A stretch of DNA of 64,000 nucleotides from Streptomyces sp. NBC_00335 (GTDB lineage Bacteria > Actinomycetota > Actinomycetes > Streptomycetales > Streptomycetaceae), in assembly GCF_036127095.1 (NCBI RefSeq), contig NZ_CP108006.1, positions 1,550,001-1,614,000 on the forward strand. The letters are read 5' to 3'. Below the pieces are notes generated by a model. The model was not told the DNA's origin and did no database searches. It worked only from the letters and a program-made list of their open reading frames with translations. The translations under genes and the position numbers were made by a program. This document shows, piece after piece, positions 29,199 to 38,160 of this stretch (its first letter is position 1; every line of letters begins with the position of its first letter).

Positions 29199-30692
29199 CT
29201 AAGCCACCCAGTACGGCCGCTCCACCGCCGAAGGCAGCGGCACGCCCCCGTGAAAGGCCTCCGCCAGTCTCCGTACGCCCTCGTCCAGCCGGTCCGCCGA
29301 CAGGGTGTACGGGATCCGCAGCCGGTGCTCGAAGGTCCCGGGGTCCACCCCGAACCGCGCGCCCCGCCCGATGATGACCCCGGCCGCCGCCGCCCGGTCC
29401 GCCAGCGCGGAGCTGACCGGCTCCCCCAGGTCCACCCAGAGCGAGAGCCCGCCCGGCGGAACGTGCCAGGACCACTCCGGGGTGTGCCGCTCCAGCGAGG
29501 CGATCAGCGCCGCCCGCTGCCCGCGCAGCCGCTCCAGCCGGGCGGGCAGCGTCCGCTCCAGGCCCTCCAGCAGGGGCAGCGCCACCAGCTGGTCCAGGAC
29601 CGAGCCGGTCATGTCGGCCGCCACCCGTACCGCCGTGAGCTCCGTGATCATCTTGGCGGTGGCCCGGATCCACCCGACCCGCAGCCCGCCCCAGTGGGTC
29701 TTGCTCAGCGAGCCGATGGTCATCACGTGATCGGCCCCGCCGGGCCCGCCCGGCGCCAGCGAGGCCAGCGGGGCGGGCGCCGGCACGTCGAGCGCGATGT
29801 CGGCGATGGTCTCGTCGACCACCAGCCAGGTCCCGGTCCGCCGGGTCGCCGCCAGCAGCCGCAGCCGCTGTTCCTCCGGCATCAGCGCGCCCGTCGGGTT
29901 GTGGAAGTCGGGGATCACGTACGCGAGCCTCGGCACGGTCTGGCGCAGCGCGGACTCGGCGATCTCCAGGTCCCAGCCCGCGTCGGAGACGGCGATCGAC
30001 CCGGTGCGCAGCCGCGCGTGGCGCAGGGCGTCCAGGGCGTTGGCGTAGGTCGGGTTCTCGGTCATCACCCGGTCCCCGGGCCGGCACAGCAGACTCACCA
30101 CCAGCGCGAACGCCTGCTGCGCGCCCGCCGTGACAAGGATCTGCTCGGGGCGGGTCGCCAGTCCCCGCCGGGTGAACCGCTCGGCTATGGCGGTCCGCAG
30201 GTCGGGCAGCCCGAAGGGGTGGTAGCCGGGGCTGCGGGCGAAGGCCGGGAGTCTGGGCGCGGCCCAGGCCACCGCGTCGGTGAGGCTGTCCTCGGGGGCG
30301 CCCATGGCGGCGATGGCGAGGTCGATGCCGGGATCTCCGTCGGCGCTGTAGCCGCCGGCGCCGACGATGGCGTGCGCGCCGACCGGGCGGTGGCCTTCGG
30401 GGAGCTCGGTCCAGGTCCCGGAACCGCGGCGGCTGCGGACGTAGCCGCTCTCGCGCAGGAGGTCGTAGGCGCCGGTGACGGTGGCCCGGCTGGCGCCGAC
30501 CGCCTCGGCGAGCTCGCGTTCGGCGGGCAGGCGCACGTGCAGGGCGATCCGGCCGTCGAGGATCAGGGTGCGGACGGCGTCGGCCAGGGCCCGGTAGCCG
30601 GGGCGGGCCAGTACCTCCGCCGGGAGCAGGGCCGCGAGCTGGCGGCTGCCGATCATTCTGTCCGCCGTCTGGACCACTCGCCCGTTTGCCAT
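29199..30692 (-). CDS. MocR-family regulator (GntR HTH fused to aminotransferase fold)
   Basis: 497 residues. An N-terminal GntR winged helix (about residues 20-95, LPAERELAEAVGASRATVTG) is joined by a linker to a full type I aminotransferase domain with the PLP-binding Lys in SLSKTHWGG and the phosphate/ring contacts YVIPDFHNPTG. MocR proteins use PLP or a PLP-amine adduct as effector and often control a divergent gene. The divergent neighbour here is a nucleotidyltransferase gene, and the intergenic region holds four ATTGGC boxes. Confidence 0.93.
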   Translation of the reverse strand: MANGRVVQTADRMIGSRQLAALLPAEVLARPGYRALADAVRTLILDGRIALHVRLPAERELAEAVGASRATVTGAYDLLRESGYVRSRRGSGTWTELPEGHRPVGAHAIVGAGGYSADGDPGIDLAIAAMGAPEDSLTDAVAWAAPRLPAFARSPGYHPFGLPDLRTAIAERFTRRGLATRPEQILVTAGAQQAFALVVSLLCRPGDRVMTENPTYANALDALRHARLRTGSIAVSDAGWDLEIAESALRQTVPRLAYVIPDFHNPTGALMPEEQRLRLLAATRRTGTWLVVDETIADIALDVPAPAPLASLAPGGPGGADHVMTIGSLSKTHWGGLRVGWIRATAKMITELTAVRVAADMTGSVLDQLVALPLLEGLERTLPARLERLRGQRAALIASLERHTPEWSWHVPPGGLSLWVDLGEPVSSALADRAAAAGVIIGRGARFGVDPGTFEHRLRIPYTLSADRLDEGVRRLAEAFHGGVPLPSAVERPYWVA

Positions 30693-30706
30693 GCCAACCT
30701 CCCCTG

Positions 30707-30766
30707 ATTGGCTCTGCCGGCCAGGCCAATCCGGGTCCAGACTCGCTGCATTGGCCGCCGATTGGC
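30707..30766. promoter_or_regulatory. Candidate MocR operators: four ATTGGC boxes
   Basis: ATTGGC occurs at 30707-30712, 30750-30755 and 30761-30766, and its complement GCCAAT at 30725-30730, all within the ~90-bp divergent region. The last two are a direct repeat 11 bp apart, immediately ahead of the AAGGAG of the forward genes. Direct-repeat operators of this kind are common for MocR proteins. Confidence 0.5.
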
Positions 30767-30781
30767 AAGGAGATGCCGCCG

Positions 30782-30991
30782 ATGTTGACCGACCGTGACG
30801 AACGGGCCCTGCTCACCGCCACCGAGAACCGGATCGCCGACCCCCTGCGCGTGGGGGCCGCGCTGGCCGCCGTACGGCGCCTCCTGCGGCGCGAGCGAGA
30901 ATCGGTGACATGTCACCCCGCAACAGCACACCCGACCAGCAACGCAACCAGCAGTCCGCCGCGGCGGGCGCCGGCTCCGCTCCCCCGGTGA
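30782..30991 (+). CDS. Possible small protein ahead of the NTP transferase
   Basis: 69 residues, beginning MLTDRDERALLTATENRI, with AAGGAG 9 nt upstream of the ATG. The first ~40 codons have strong G/C third-position bias and encode an amphipathic Arg/Ala-rich segment. The last 82 nt overlap the next gene in another frame and look non-coding, so the true 3' end may be a decayed tail. No family recognised. Confidence 0.4.
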   Translation: MLTDRDERALLTATENRIADPLRVGAALAAVRRLLRRERESVTCHPATAHPTSNATSSPPRRAPAPLPR

Positions 30992-31569
30992 TCGCCGGCC
31001 TGCTCCTCGCGGCCGGCGGCGGCCGTCGCCTGGGCGGCCACCCGAAGGCCCTGCTGACCTATCGGGGCCGCCCGCTGGTGGAGAACGCCGTACGGGTCCT
31101 GCGCGAGGCGGGCTGCGGCCCGCTGCACGTGGTGCTCGGCGCCTCCGCGGCCGAGGTGCGCGAGCGCGCCGACCTGAGCGGCTGCGTGGTGACCGACAAC
31201 CCGGACTGGGCCGAGGGCATGGGCTCCTCCCTGCGGGTCGGCCTCGCCTCACTGGCCGGTACGGGCGCCGGGGCGGCCCTGGTCTCCCTGGTGGACCAGC
31301 CGGGCATCGGCCCGGAGGCGGTGGCCCGGGTCCGGGCCGCCTACCGCTCCCCGGCGAGCCTGGTGGCGGCGGCCTACGACGGCGAGCGCGGGCACCCGGT
31401 GCTCTTCGGGGCGGACCGCTGGCCGGACATCGTGGCGACGGCCACGGGCGACAAGGGCGCGCGGGTGCACCTCGCGGCGCACGCGGCGGAGCTCACACTG
31501 GTCGAGTGCGGGGACATCGCGGAGGCCTTCGACATCGACACCCCTCCCGACCTGGCACGACTTGCCTGA
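30910..31569 (+). CDS. MobA/MocA-like nucleotidyltransferase
   Basis: 219 residues. GLLLAAGGGRRLGGHPKALL near residue 30 is the NTP-transferase signature. VTDNPDWAEGMGSSLRVGL and the metal-binding LVDQP follow the molybdenum-cofactor cytidylyltransferase (MocA) pattern. A MocA enzyme attaches CMP to molybdopterin for xanthine-dehydrogenase-type enzymes, which would fit a purine-degrading strain, but the family also includes unrelated sugar or lactate nucleotidyltransferases. Divergent from the MocR regulator. Confidence 0.85.
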   Translation: MSPRNSTPDQQRNQQSAAAGAGSAPPVIAGLLLAAGGGRRLGGHPKALLTYRGRPLVENAVRVLREAGCGPLHVVLGASAAEVRERADLSGCVVTDNPDWAEGMGSSLRVGLASLAGTGAGAALVSLVDQPGIGPEAVARVRAAYRSPASLVAAAYDGERGHPVLFGADRWPDIVATATGDKGARVHLAAHAAELTLVECGDIAEAFDIDTPPDLARLA

Positions 31570-31650
31570 GCGGGCTGTGACCGCGATGGCACTGAGGGCC
31601 ACGAGGAAGGGGTCGAGAAGCGGAATCTGTCGACTCAGAGAATCTCGACA

Positions 31651-31690
31651 TCAACAAACCATTGAACTTCCACCATGAGGAAATTACTAT
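31651..31690 (+). promoter_or_regulatory. Malate synthase promoter with TCAAC-N5-ATTGA operator
   Basis: TCAACAAACCATTGA (31651-31665, one mismatch from the palindrome) overlaps a -35 box TTGAAC (31662-31667). A -10 box TACTAT (31685-31690) follows after 17 nt. TTCCACCATGAGGAA (31668-31682), an inverted repeat, lies in the spacer. Transcription should start near 31697, giving a ~134-nt leader before the start codon. Confidence 0.65.
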
Positions 31691-31830
31691 CCACTGGTCA
31701 GAAGCGCCCTGAACCCCAGACGGCGCCCGCGACCGTATCCCGGAACTCTCCACACCCGACGGCACTGCGTGCCGTCCAGCGCGAGCATTCCCCGCGGCCG
31801 CCAGGCACCGCCGCTGAAGGAGTGACAGAT

Positions 31831-33450
31831 ATGTCCGCACCAGCGCCGTCATCGCTGGCCATCGTCGACGCCGAGCCCCTGCCCCGGCAGGACGAGGTCC
31901 TCACCGAAGCGGCTCTCGCCTTCGTGGCCGAGCTCCACCGGCGGTTCGCCCCCCGTCGTGCCGAGCTCCTCGCCCGCCGCTCCGTGCGCCGCGCCGAGAT
32001 CGCCCGCACTTCCACGCTCGACTTCCTCCCGGACACCGCACAGGTCCGCGAGGGCGACTGGAAGGTGGCGCCGGCCCCGGCCCCGCTGAACGACCGCCGT
32101 GTGGAGATCACCGGCCCCACGGACCGCAAGATGACCATCAACGCCCTGAACTCGGGCGCCAAGGTCTGGCTCGCCGACTTCGAGGACGCCTCGGCTCCCA
32201 CCTGGGAGAACGTGGTCCTCGGCCAGCTCAACCTGATCGACGCCTACGAGCGCCGCATCGACTTCACCGACGCCCGCACCGGCAAGGCGTACGCCCTCAA
32301 GCCCGCCGAGGAGCTCGCCACCGTCGTGATGCGCCCCCGCGGCTGGCACCTGGAGGAGCGCCACCTGCAGTTCGAGGGCGGCCCGGCCTCCGGCTCGCTC
32401 GTGGATTTCGGCCTGTACTTCTTCCACAACGCCAAGCGCCTCATCGCGCTCGGCAAGGGCCCGTACTTCTACCTGCCGAAGACCGAGTCCCACCTGGAGG
32501 CGCGCCTCTGGAACGAGATCTTCGTCTTCGCCCAGGACTACGTCGGCATCCCGCAGGGCACCGTCCGCGCGACCGTCCTGATCGAGACGATCACGGCCGC
32601 GTACGAGATGGACGAGATCCTCTTCGAGCTGCGCGACCACGCGGCGGGCCTGAACGCCGGCCGCTGGGACTACCTCTTCTCCATCGTCAAGAACTTCCGT
32701 GACGGCGGCGAGAAGTTCGTCCTGCCGGACCGCAACGCGGTGACGATGACGGCGCCCTTCATGCGGGCGTACACCGAACTCCTCGTCAAGACCTGCCACA
32801 AGCGCGGCGCGCACGCCATCGGCGGCATGGCGGCCTTCATCCCGTCCCGCAAGGACGCCGAGGTCAACAAGGTCGCCTTCGAGAAGGTCAAGGCCGACAA
32901 GGACCGCGAGGCCGGCGACGGCTTCGACGGCTCCTGGGTCGCCCACCCCGACCTGGTCCCGATCGCGATGGCCTCCTTCGACGCCGTGCTGGGCGAGAAG
33001 CCCAACCAGAAGGACCGCCTCCGCGAGGACGTCTCCGTCGCGGCCGGCGAGCTCATCGCGATCGACTCCCTCGACGCGAAGCCCACGTACGACGGCCTGC
33101 GCAACGCCGTCCAGGTCGGCATCCGCTACATCGAGGCGTGGCTGCGCGGCCTCGGCGCCGTCGGCATCTTCGGCCTGATGGAGGACGCCGCCACCGCCGA
33201 GATCTCGCGCTCGCAGATCTGGCAGTGGATCAACGCCGGCGTGGTCTTCGAGAACGGCAAGCTCGCCACCGCCGACCTCGCCCGCGAGGTCGCGGCCGCC
33301 GAACTCGCCGCGATCCGCGCCGAGGTCGGCGAGGAGGCCTTCACCTCGGGCAAGTGGCAGCAGGCCCACGACCTCCTCCTCCAGGTCTCCCTGGACACGG
33401 ACTACGCGGACTTCCTGACCCTCCCCGCGTACGACCAGCTCATCGGCTGA
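31831..33450 (+). CDS. aceB: Malate synthase A
   Basis: 539 residues, the length of type A malate synthases. The signature RDHAAGLNAGRWDYLFS near residue 270 and GGMAAFIPSRKD near residue 335 are present. It condenses glyoxylate with acetyl-CoA to malate. In S. coelicolor the aceB1 gene sits by allR/allB; here it is 6 kb away but keeps an allB-type operator, so it probably belongs to the same regulon and drains allantoin-derived glyoxylate. The ATG at 31831 has AAGGAG upstream; the open frame upstream lies within the leader. Confidence 0.96.
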   Translation: MSAPAPSSLAIVDAEPLPRQDEVLTEAALAFVAELHRRFAPRRAELLARRSVRRAEIARTSTLDFLPDTAQVREGDWKVAPAPAPLNDRRVEITGPTDRKMTINALNSGAKVWLADFEDASAPTWENVVLGQLNLIDAYERRIDFTDARTGKAYALKPAEELATVVMRPRGWHLEERHLQFEGGPASGSLVDFGLYFFHNAKRLIALGKGPYFYLPKTESHLEARLWNEIFVFAQDYVGIPQGTVRATVLIETITAAYEMDEILFELRDHAAGLNAGRWDYLFSIVKNFRDGGEKFVLPDRNAVTMTAPFMRAYTELLVKTCHKRGAHAIGGMAAFIPSRKDAEVNKVAFEKVKADKDREAGDGFDGSWVAHPDLVPIAMASFDAVLGEKPNQKDRLREDVSVAAGELIAIDSLDAKPTYDGLRNAVQVGIRYIEAWLRGLGAVGIFGLMEDAATAEISRSQIWQWINAGVVFENGKLATADLAREVAAAELAAIRAEVGEEAFTSGKWQQAHDLLLQVSLDTDYADFLTLPAYDQLIG

Positions 33451-33490
33451 CACCCCGTCTTCGGCTGAAACGCACAGCAGCCGAAACGTC

Positions 33491-33536
33491 CACGACAGCG
33501 CCCCCGAGGCCTTTTGGCTCCGGGGGCGCTGTCGTG
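33491..33536 (+). terminator. Hairpin terminator after malate synthase
   Basis: CACGACAGCGCCCCCG (33491-33506) pairs with CGGGGGCGCTGTCGTG (33521-33536). Inner GCC/GGC pairs surround a TTTT loop, with a two-base mismatch in the stem. 40 nt downstream of the stop codon. Confidence 0.85.
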
Positions 33537-33592
33537 CGTCCGGGCCGGCTCCGGCCGGTTCCGGCCCGTTCCAGCCGAACGACCGATCGGTT

Positions 33593-33629
33593 GTTACTTG
33601 TTCGTAACTTGCCTGTACCTAGCGGTAAC
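33593..33629 (+). promoter_or_regulatory. GTTAC/GTAAC boxes ahead of SGNH esterase
   Basis: GTTACTT (33593-33599), CGTAACTT (33603-33610) and GGTAAC (33624-33629); the first two form the inverted repeat GTTAC-N6-GTAAC. They match words upstream of the secreted hydrolase at 974. A shared regulator of exported esterases is possible. Confidence 0.35.
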
Positions 33630-33743
33630 AACGCGCGGGGTGGCACCTTTCCGATTGCCACCGGCCGGAGGTAACCCCCACTTACCCAGCCATGCGCCGG
33701 AGTTGTTCCTGGCTCCCGCATGGCCGACCGCAGGAGTTCCGCA

Positions 33744-34931
33744 GTGATCGGATTCCGCAACGACAGCATGGACCGGGCCCGTCGGGTGCGACGACTGGCC
33801 GGGATCGGGACGGCGGCGGCGCTCGGCGCCGGGGCCCTGGTCGCCGGAGGGGCCGGGACGGCCGTGGCCGGGCCGGGGAACGGACCCACCGCCGTGGTGT
33901 CCCTCGGCGACAGCTACATCTCCGGCGAGGCCGGACGCTGGAAGGGCAACAGCCTGACCAACAGCGGGAACCGGACCGGGACCGACCGGGCCTGGGTGAG
34001 CGGCAGCTCCTACGACCCCGGCAAGGTCTACGGGGCCACCGCCGGCGGCTGCCACCGGTCGGACTCCGCCGAGGTGAAGAGCGCCGGGCCCATCGCCGAC
34101 GTCGCTATCAACCTGGCCTGCTCCGGGGCCGTCTCGCAGAACGTGTTCCGCGCCTCCAACGGTGGCGTCGCCTTCAAGGGCGAGGCCCCGCAGGCCGATC
34201 AGCTCGCCGCCGTGGCCGCGAGCCACGACGTCAAGGTCATCGCGCTGTCCATCGGCGGCAACGACCTCGGCTTCGCCGACATCATCAAGGAGTGCGCGTA
34301 CGACTTCGTGCTCTGGAACTCCTACTGCTACGACGACCAGCAGGAGGGCGTGAACCAGAAGATCGACGGGGTCATGGCCAACGTCGGCAAGTCCGTCGAC
34401 GAGGTACGGGCCGTCATGCGCGGCGCCGGGTACGCGGACTCCTCGTACCGGATCGTGCTGCAGTCCTACCCGTCACCGATCCCGCGCGGCGCGGAGAACC
34501 GGTACACCCAGAGCGACTGGAGCCGGCTCAACACCGGCGGGTGCCCCTTCTGGAACCGGGACTCCGACTGGGCGCGGGACTCGCTCGTGCCGCAGATCGC
34601 AGGACGGCTCAAGGCCGTCGCCGCGGCCAAGGGCGCGCAGTTCCTGGACCTGAAGGACATGATGCAGGGGCGCGAGGTGTGCGCGAAGGCGAGCAAGCAG
34701 GTGACCACCGCGGCGCCGGCCTCGGCGAAGACCAGCGAGTGGGCACGCTGGATCGACAGCAGCGAGACGCAGGGGCTGGTCCAGGAGTCCATGCACCCGA
34801 ACCACTTCGGACAGCTCGCGGCCGGTCGCTGCCTGGCACTGGCCGTGGCCCAGCCGGCGAGCAGCGGCTTCGGCTGCAAGAACACCGCCGGGGCCGACCA
34901 GAGCGGGATGTACCTGACCCCCGCGCCGTAG
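33744..34931 (+). CDS. Secreted SGNH/GDSL hydrolase
   Basis: 395 residues. A signal peptide with twin Arg-like basic start and Ala/Gly-rich core ends AVAGPGN. Block I is SLGDSYISGEAG (nucleophile Ser), block III is IGGNDLGF and block V is SMHPNHFGQ (catalytic His); Cys residues suggest disulfides in the exported form. Acts outside the cell on ester substrates such as lipids. The GTG at 33744 has AGGAG 7 nt upstream; ATGs at 33720 and 33768 are the alternatives. Confidence 0.9.
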   Translation: MIGFRNDSMDRARRVRRLAGIGTAAALGAGALVAGGAGTAVAGPGNGPTAVVSLGDSYISGEAGRWKGNSLTNSGNRTGTDRAWVSGSSYDPGKVYGATAGGCHRSDSAEVKSAGPIADVAINLACSGAVSQNVFRASNGGVAFKGEAPQADQLAAVAASHDVKVIALSIGGNDLGFADIIKECAYDFVLWNSYCYDDQQEGVNQKIDGVMANVGKSVDEVRAVMRGAGYADSSYRIVLQSYPSPIPRGAENRYTQSDWSRLNTGGCPFWNRDSDWARDSLVPQIAGRLKAVAAAKGAQFLDLKDMMQGREVCAKASKQVTTAAPASAKTSEWARWIDSSETQGLVQESMHPNHFGQLAAGRCLALAVAQPASSGFGCKNTAGADQSGMYLTPAP

Positions 34932-34998
34932 CGCCGAAGGTGCGGCCCTCCCGTTAATTCGGGTGATCGCGGGCGGTGCCGGCTGGGATGCTCCGGGC

Positions 34999-35970
34999 AT
35001 GACCTCAGTCGGCACCTCCCGCTCCGCCCGTCCGCCCCGGCCCAGCCTCTACATCTCCGTCGACATCGAGGCCGACGGGCCCATCCCCGGGCCGTACTCG
35101 ATGATCAGCTTCGGGGCCGCCGTCGCGGGGCGGCAGGACGGCGCTTCGTATACGGCCGCCGATCCCGAACAGGACACCTTCTACCGGGAGTTGCGCCCGA
35201 TCAGCGAGGCGTACGTACCGGAGGCGCTGGCCGTCAGCGGGCTGGACCGGGACCGGCTGCTCCGGGAGGGGGCCGAACCGGCGCTCGCCATGGCGGAGTT
35301 CCGGTCATGGGTGCGGAAGGTCTCGGCGGGGGCGCAGCCGGTGATGTGCGCCTACCCGGCCTCCTTCGACTGGACCTTCCTGTACTGGTACTTGATGAGC
35401 TTCGGCGGCGACAGCCCGTTCGGGCACTCCGGTTGCCTGGACATGAAGACCCTGTACGCGGCCAAGGCCCGGGTCCCGCTCCGCGCAGCCGTCAAGGGGC
35501 GGATGCCGAAGGAGCTCCTCTCGCGCCGCCCGCACACCCATCACGCGCTGGACGACGCGGTCGAGCAGGCCGAGCTGATGAGCAACCTGATGGCGTGGAC
35601 GCCGCCCGCCCGCGCCCCTCTCGTCACGCACCTCTCCTGGGGCCGCATGGAGGTCGAGGGGCTCCCGGCAGGGAAGGACTTCGTGCTGTACCCGGGTGGT
35701 GGCCGCGCCTGGGACTGGGGCCGGCACGGCACCCGGCACGAGCCGGGAATCCAGCCCGGCGATGTGGCCGAACTCCTCGACCGGGGCTGCACGGTGGTCG
35801 TCCTCAGCCGCGGGATGGAGCTGCGGCTCCACACCGCGCCCGAGACGCTGCGGCTGCTGCGGGATGCCGGGGTGGAGGTCCACACCGAGGAGACGACCGC
35901 CGCGGTCGCGCTCTACAACCGGCTGGCCGCGACCGAGCGCGTGGGCGGGCTCTTCCACTCGACCTGCTGA
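34999..35970 (+). CDS. DEDDh 3'-5' exonuclease fused to an Mth938/AAMDC domain
   Basis: 323 residues in one uninterrupted frame. Residues ~15-200 are an RNase T-like exonuclease with DEDDh residues in YISVDIEADG, ASFDWTFL and HHALDDAVEQ. Residues ~210-323 match the Mth938 (DUF498/AAMDC) fold: VTHLSWGRMEVEG, LYPGGGRAWDWGRHGT, GIQPGDVAELL, VVVLSRGMELRL and the terminal VGGLFHSTC. The second domain is normally a stand-alone protein of ~110-120 residues. No function for the fused protein is known to me. The ATG at 34999 is in a weak context. Confidence 0.82.
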   Translation: MTSVGTSRSARPPRPSLYISVDIEADGPIPGPYSMISFGAAVAGRQDGASYTAADPEQDTFYRELRPISEAYVPEALAVSGLDRDRLLREGAEPALAMAEFRSWVRKVSAGAQPVMCAYPASFDWTFLYWYLMSFGGDSPFGHSGCLDMKTLYAAKARVPLRAAVKGRMPKELLSRRPHTHHALDDAVEQAELMSNLMAWTPPARAPLVTHLSWGRMEVEGLPAGKDFVLYPGGGRAWDWGRHGTRHEPGIQPGDVAELLDRGCTVVVLSRGMELRLHTAPETLRLLRDAGVEVHTEETTAAVALYNRLAATERVGGLFHSTC

Positions 35971-35995
35971 GAGATGCCCCCTTGAACTCCGCGTC

Positions 35996-38071
35996 TCAGC
36001 CGGCCAGTTCCGGCAGCAGCTCGCGCAGTGGCGTCCGGGCGCCGGAGGTGTAGGCCGCGCGGAAGGCCTGGGGGGTGAGGCGGGTGCGGACCGTGTGCTG
36101 GGCGCGGGGGGCGCAGGCCGCGTGCGGGCGGGTGCGGGAGACCGCGCCGAGGAGGCGGGCGGCCTCTGCGTAGCGGCCCTGGTCCGCCTCCAGTTCGGCG
36201 AGGAGTTCCACCGACAGGGCCTGCCCGAGCGTGTCGTCCAGCGCGAACTGGGTCCGTAGCGCGCTCAGCAGTTCGCGGCGGGCCAGCGCCGGGCGGCCCT
36301 CGTGGCGCTGGACCAGGGCGTGGGCGTAGCTCACCCAGGAGCGGGCCCACAGGTCGGCCGGGAGGTCCGGCGCGCCGTCCGGCGGGCCGTCCTCGACCGG
36401 GACCGAGGCCGGGTCCGTGCGGGCGAGCGCCAGCGTGTGCGCGGCCCGCAGGGCTTCCCGGCCGGGGCCGAACTCGGGATCGGCCGGCAGGGCTTCCAGG
36501 GCGTCCCGGTACTCCGCCGCGGCGTCTTCGTGCCGCTCCTCCCACAGCGCGATCGTCCCGCGCAGGTGCGCGAGGTAGGCCAGGCAGGCGTCCTCCCCCT
36601 CGTGTACGGCCGCGGTCCACGCCTCCACCATCAGGGGATCGGCGCCGTCCGCCTCGCCGAAGGCGGCGACCAGCCAGGCCGCGAGCCACAGCGCCCGGGC
36701 GGGCCGGGGCGCGGGGTGCACGGCCAGGGCCCGTTCCACGTGTCTGCGCCCCTCCGCCGGCATCCCGCAGGCGGACCACAGGAACCACAGGGACACCACG
36801 ATCTCCAGGGCCGCCCCCGGCCCTCCGGCGGCCAGCGGGTTCATCGCCGCGCGCAGCTCGGGGAGTTCCCGCAGGGCGAGGGCGCGCGCTTCCCGCTGCG
36901 CGCCGGCGCGCCACAGCTGCGCGGCCCGCTCCGCCACCACCCGGCAGCGCTCGCGGTGGCGCCGGGCCGTCGTCGCGCCGTCCCCGGCCGCTCCGTGCGC
37001 GAGCCGCCGGGCCGCGTACGCCCGTACGGACAGCGGCAGCCGGTAGCGGCCCGGCCCGGCGTCCGCGAGCAGGCCCGGGGCCAGCCGGAGCAGCGCATCG
37101 ACGGCCGTGTCCGCCGTGAGCGCCCCGAAGCCGCACACCTCGGCGACGGCCGCCCTGTCGAAGGAGCCCGCGAAGACGGAGAGCCGCTCCCAGAGCAGCC
37201 GTTCGGCGGGGGTGGCCAGCCGCAGCGAGCGTTCGGCGTCGACCCGGGTGCTGCGGCCGGCGCCGCCGGCGAGGAAGCCCAGCGGATCGGAGCCGAGTCT
37301 GCGCAGCGCCTGCGCGGGCGCGTACTGGTGCGAGCGCCCCGCCGCGAGCTCCAGCGCGCCGGGGATCCCGTCGAGCGCCCGGCACAGCGCGGCCACGGCG
37401 CCCGCGTTGCGGTCGGTCAGCTCGAAGAAGGGGTCGGCTCCGCGCGCCCGTTCCTCGAAGAGCCGTACGGCCGCGTAACCGGCGACGTCGGCCACCGGGA
37501 ACCGCCGGCTGGGGTCGGGCGCGGCCTGTCCCGGCAGGGCCGACAGCGCGGCGGGCAGCGGCTGGACGGAGGGCGCGGTAGGCACCGACAGCGGCGGTAC
37601 GGCGAACACCACTTCCCCCGGGAGCCGCAGCCGCCGCTGCGAGGTGGCCAGAATCCGCAGCCCCGGCAGGCGCCGCAGCAGCTCGGCCGCGAGCCCCGCG
37701 CCGGCCTCCCCGAGCTGTTCGCAGCCGTCGAGCACCAGCAGCGCCTCACGCCCCGCGAGGCGCTCCGCGAGCTCCGCTCCGAGGCGGTCCCAGCACCGCT
37801 CGGGCAGGGCACCCAGCTCCGCCCAGACGGTGTCCAGCCCGTCCCTGTCGCCCAGGGTGCGGACGGTGCGCACCGCGAGCCGGGTCTTGCCGATGCCGGC
37901 CGGTCCGGTGAGCGTGACCAGGCGCTGCGTGGCGAGCAGGGAGGCGAGGGCCGTGAGCTCCCGCTCCCGCCCGATGAAGCTCGACAGTTCGGCGGGCACC
38001 GCCTGCCGCACGCCGGAACCGGCCTTCCCCACACGTCCTCCAGCCATGTCCGACCCGTGCGCGCCCGTCAT
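35996..38071 (-). CDS. AfsR/SARP-like NB-ARC ATPase lacking DNA-binding domains
   Basis: About 691 residues from the chosen ATG (705 from an alternative at 38113). The ATPase core has FIGRERELTAL, P-loop LTGPAGIGKTRL, LLVLDGCEQL and ATSQRRLRLPGE, as in the AfsR/MalT-type STAND regulators. The rest is a helical TPR-like region to the C-terminus. No OmpR/BTAD N-terminus and no C-terminal LuxR HTH are present, so the effector domain is missing or acts through a partner. Divergent from the Lrp-family gene across <100 bp. Start uncertain: neither ATG has a clear ribosome site. Confidence 0.8.
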   Translation of the reverse strand: MTGAHGSDMAGGRVGKAGSGVRQAVPAELSSFIGRERELTALASLLATQRLVTLTGPAGIGKTRLAVRTVRTLGDRDGLDTVWAELGALPERCWDRLGAELAERLAGREALLVLDGCEQLGEAGAGLAAELLRRLPGLRILATSQRRLRLPGEVVFAVPPLSVPTAPSVQPLPAALSALPGQAAPDPSRRFPVADVAGYAAVRLFEERARGADPFFELTDRNAGAVAALCRALDGIPGALELAAGRSHQYAPAQALRRLGSDPLGFLAGGAGRSTRVDAERSLRLATPAERLLWERLSVFAGSFDRAAVAEVCGFGALTADTAVDALLRLAPGLLADAGPGRYRLPLSVRAYAARRLAHGAAGDGATTARRHRERCRVVAERAAQLWRAGAQREARALALRELPELRAAMNPLAAGGPGAALEIVVSLWFLWSACGMPAEGRRHVERALAVHPAPRPARALWLAAWLVAAFGEADGADPLMVEAWTAAVHEGEDACLAYLAHLRGTIALWEERHEDAAAEYRDALEALPADPEFGPGREALRAAHTLALARTDPASVPVEDGPPDGAPDLPADLWARSWVSYAHALVQRHEGRPALARRELLSALRTQFALDDTLGQALSVELLAELEADQGRYAEAARLLGAVSRTRPHAACAPRAQHTVRTRLTPQAFRAAYTSGARTPLRELLPELAG

Positions 38072-38160
38072 GTGGTCAACAGTTGAACGCACAAAGAGAG
38101 ATGATCGGCTCATAATCCCGTTGTCCCGTCACCGACCGGGAGAACCACCAAGGGGAGGGT

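Noticed and set aside
38073..38083. TCAACAGTTGA at the AfsR-like gene start as a third-locus operator of the TCAAC class
   Set aside because: The spacer is 1 nt, not 5, so the half-sites would be on different helix faces from the other operators.
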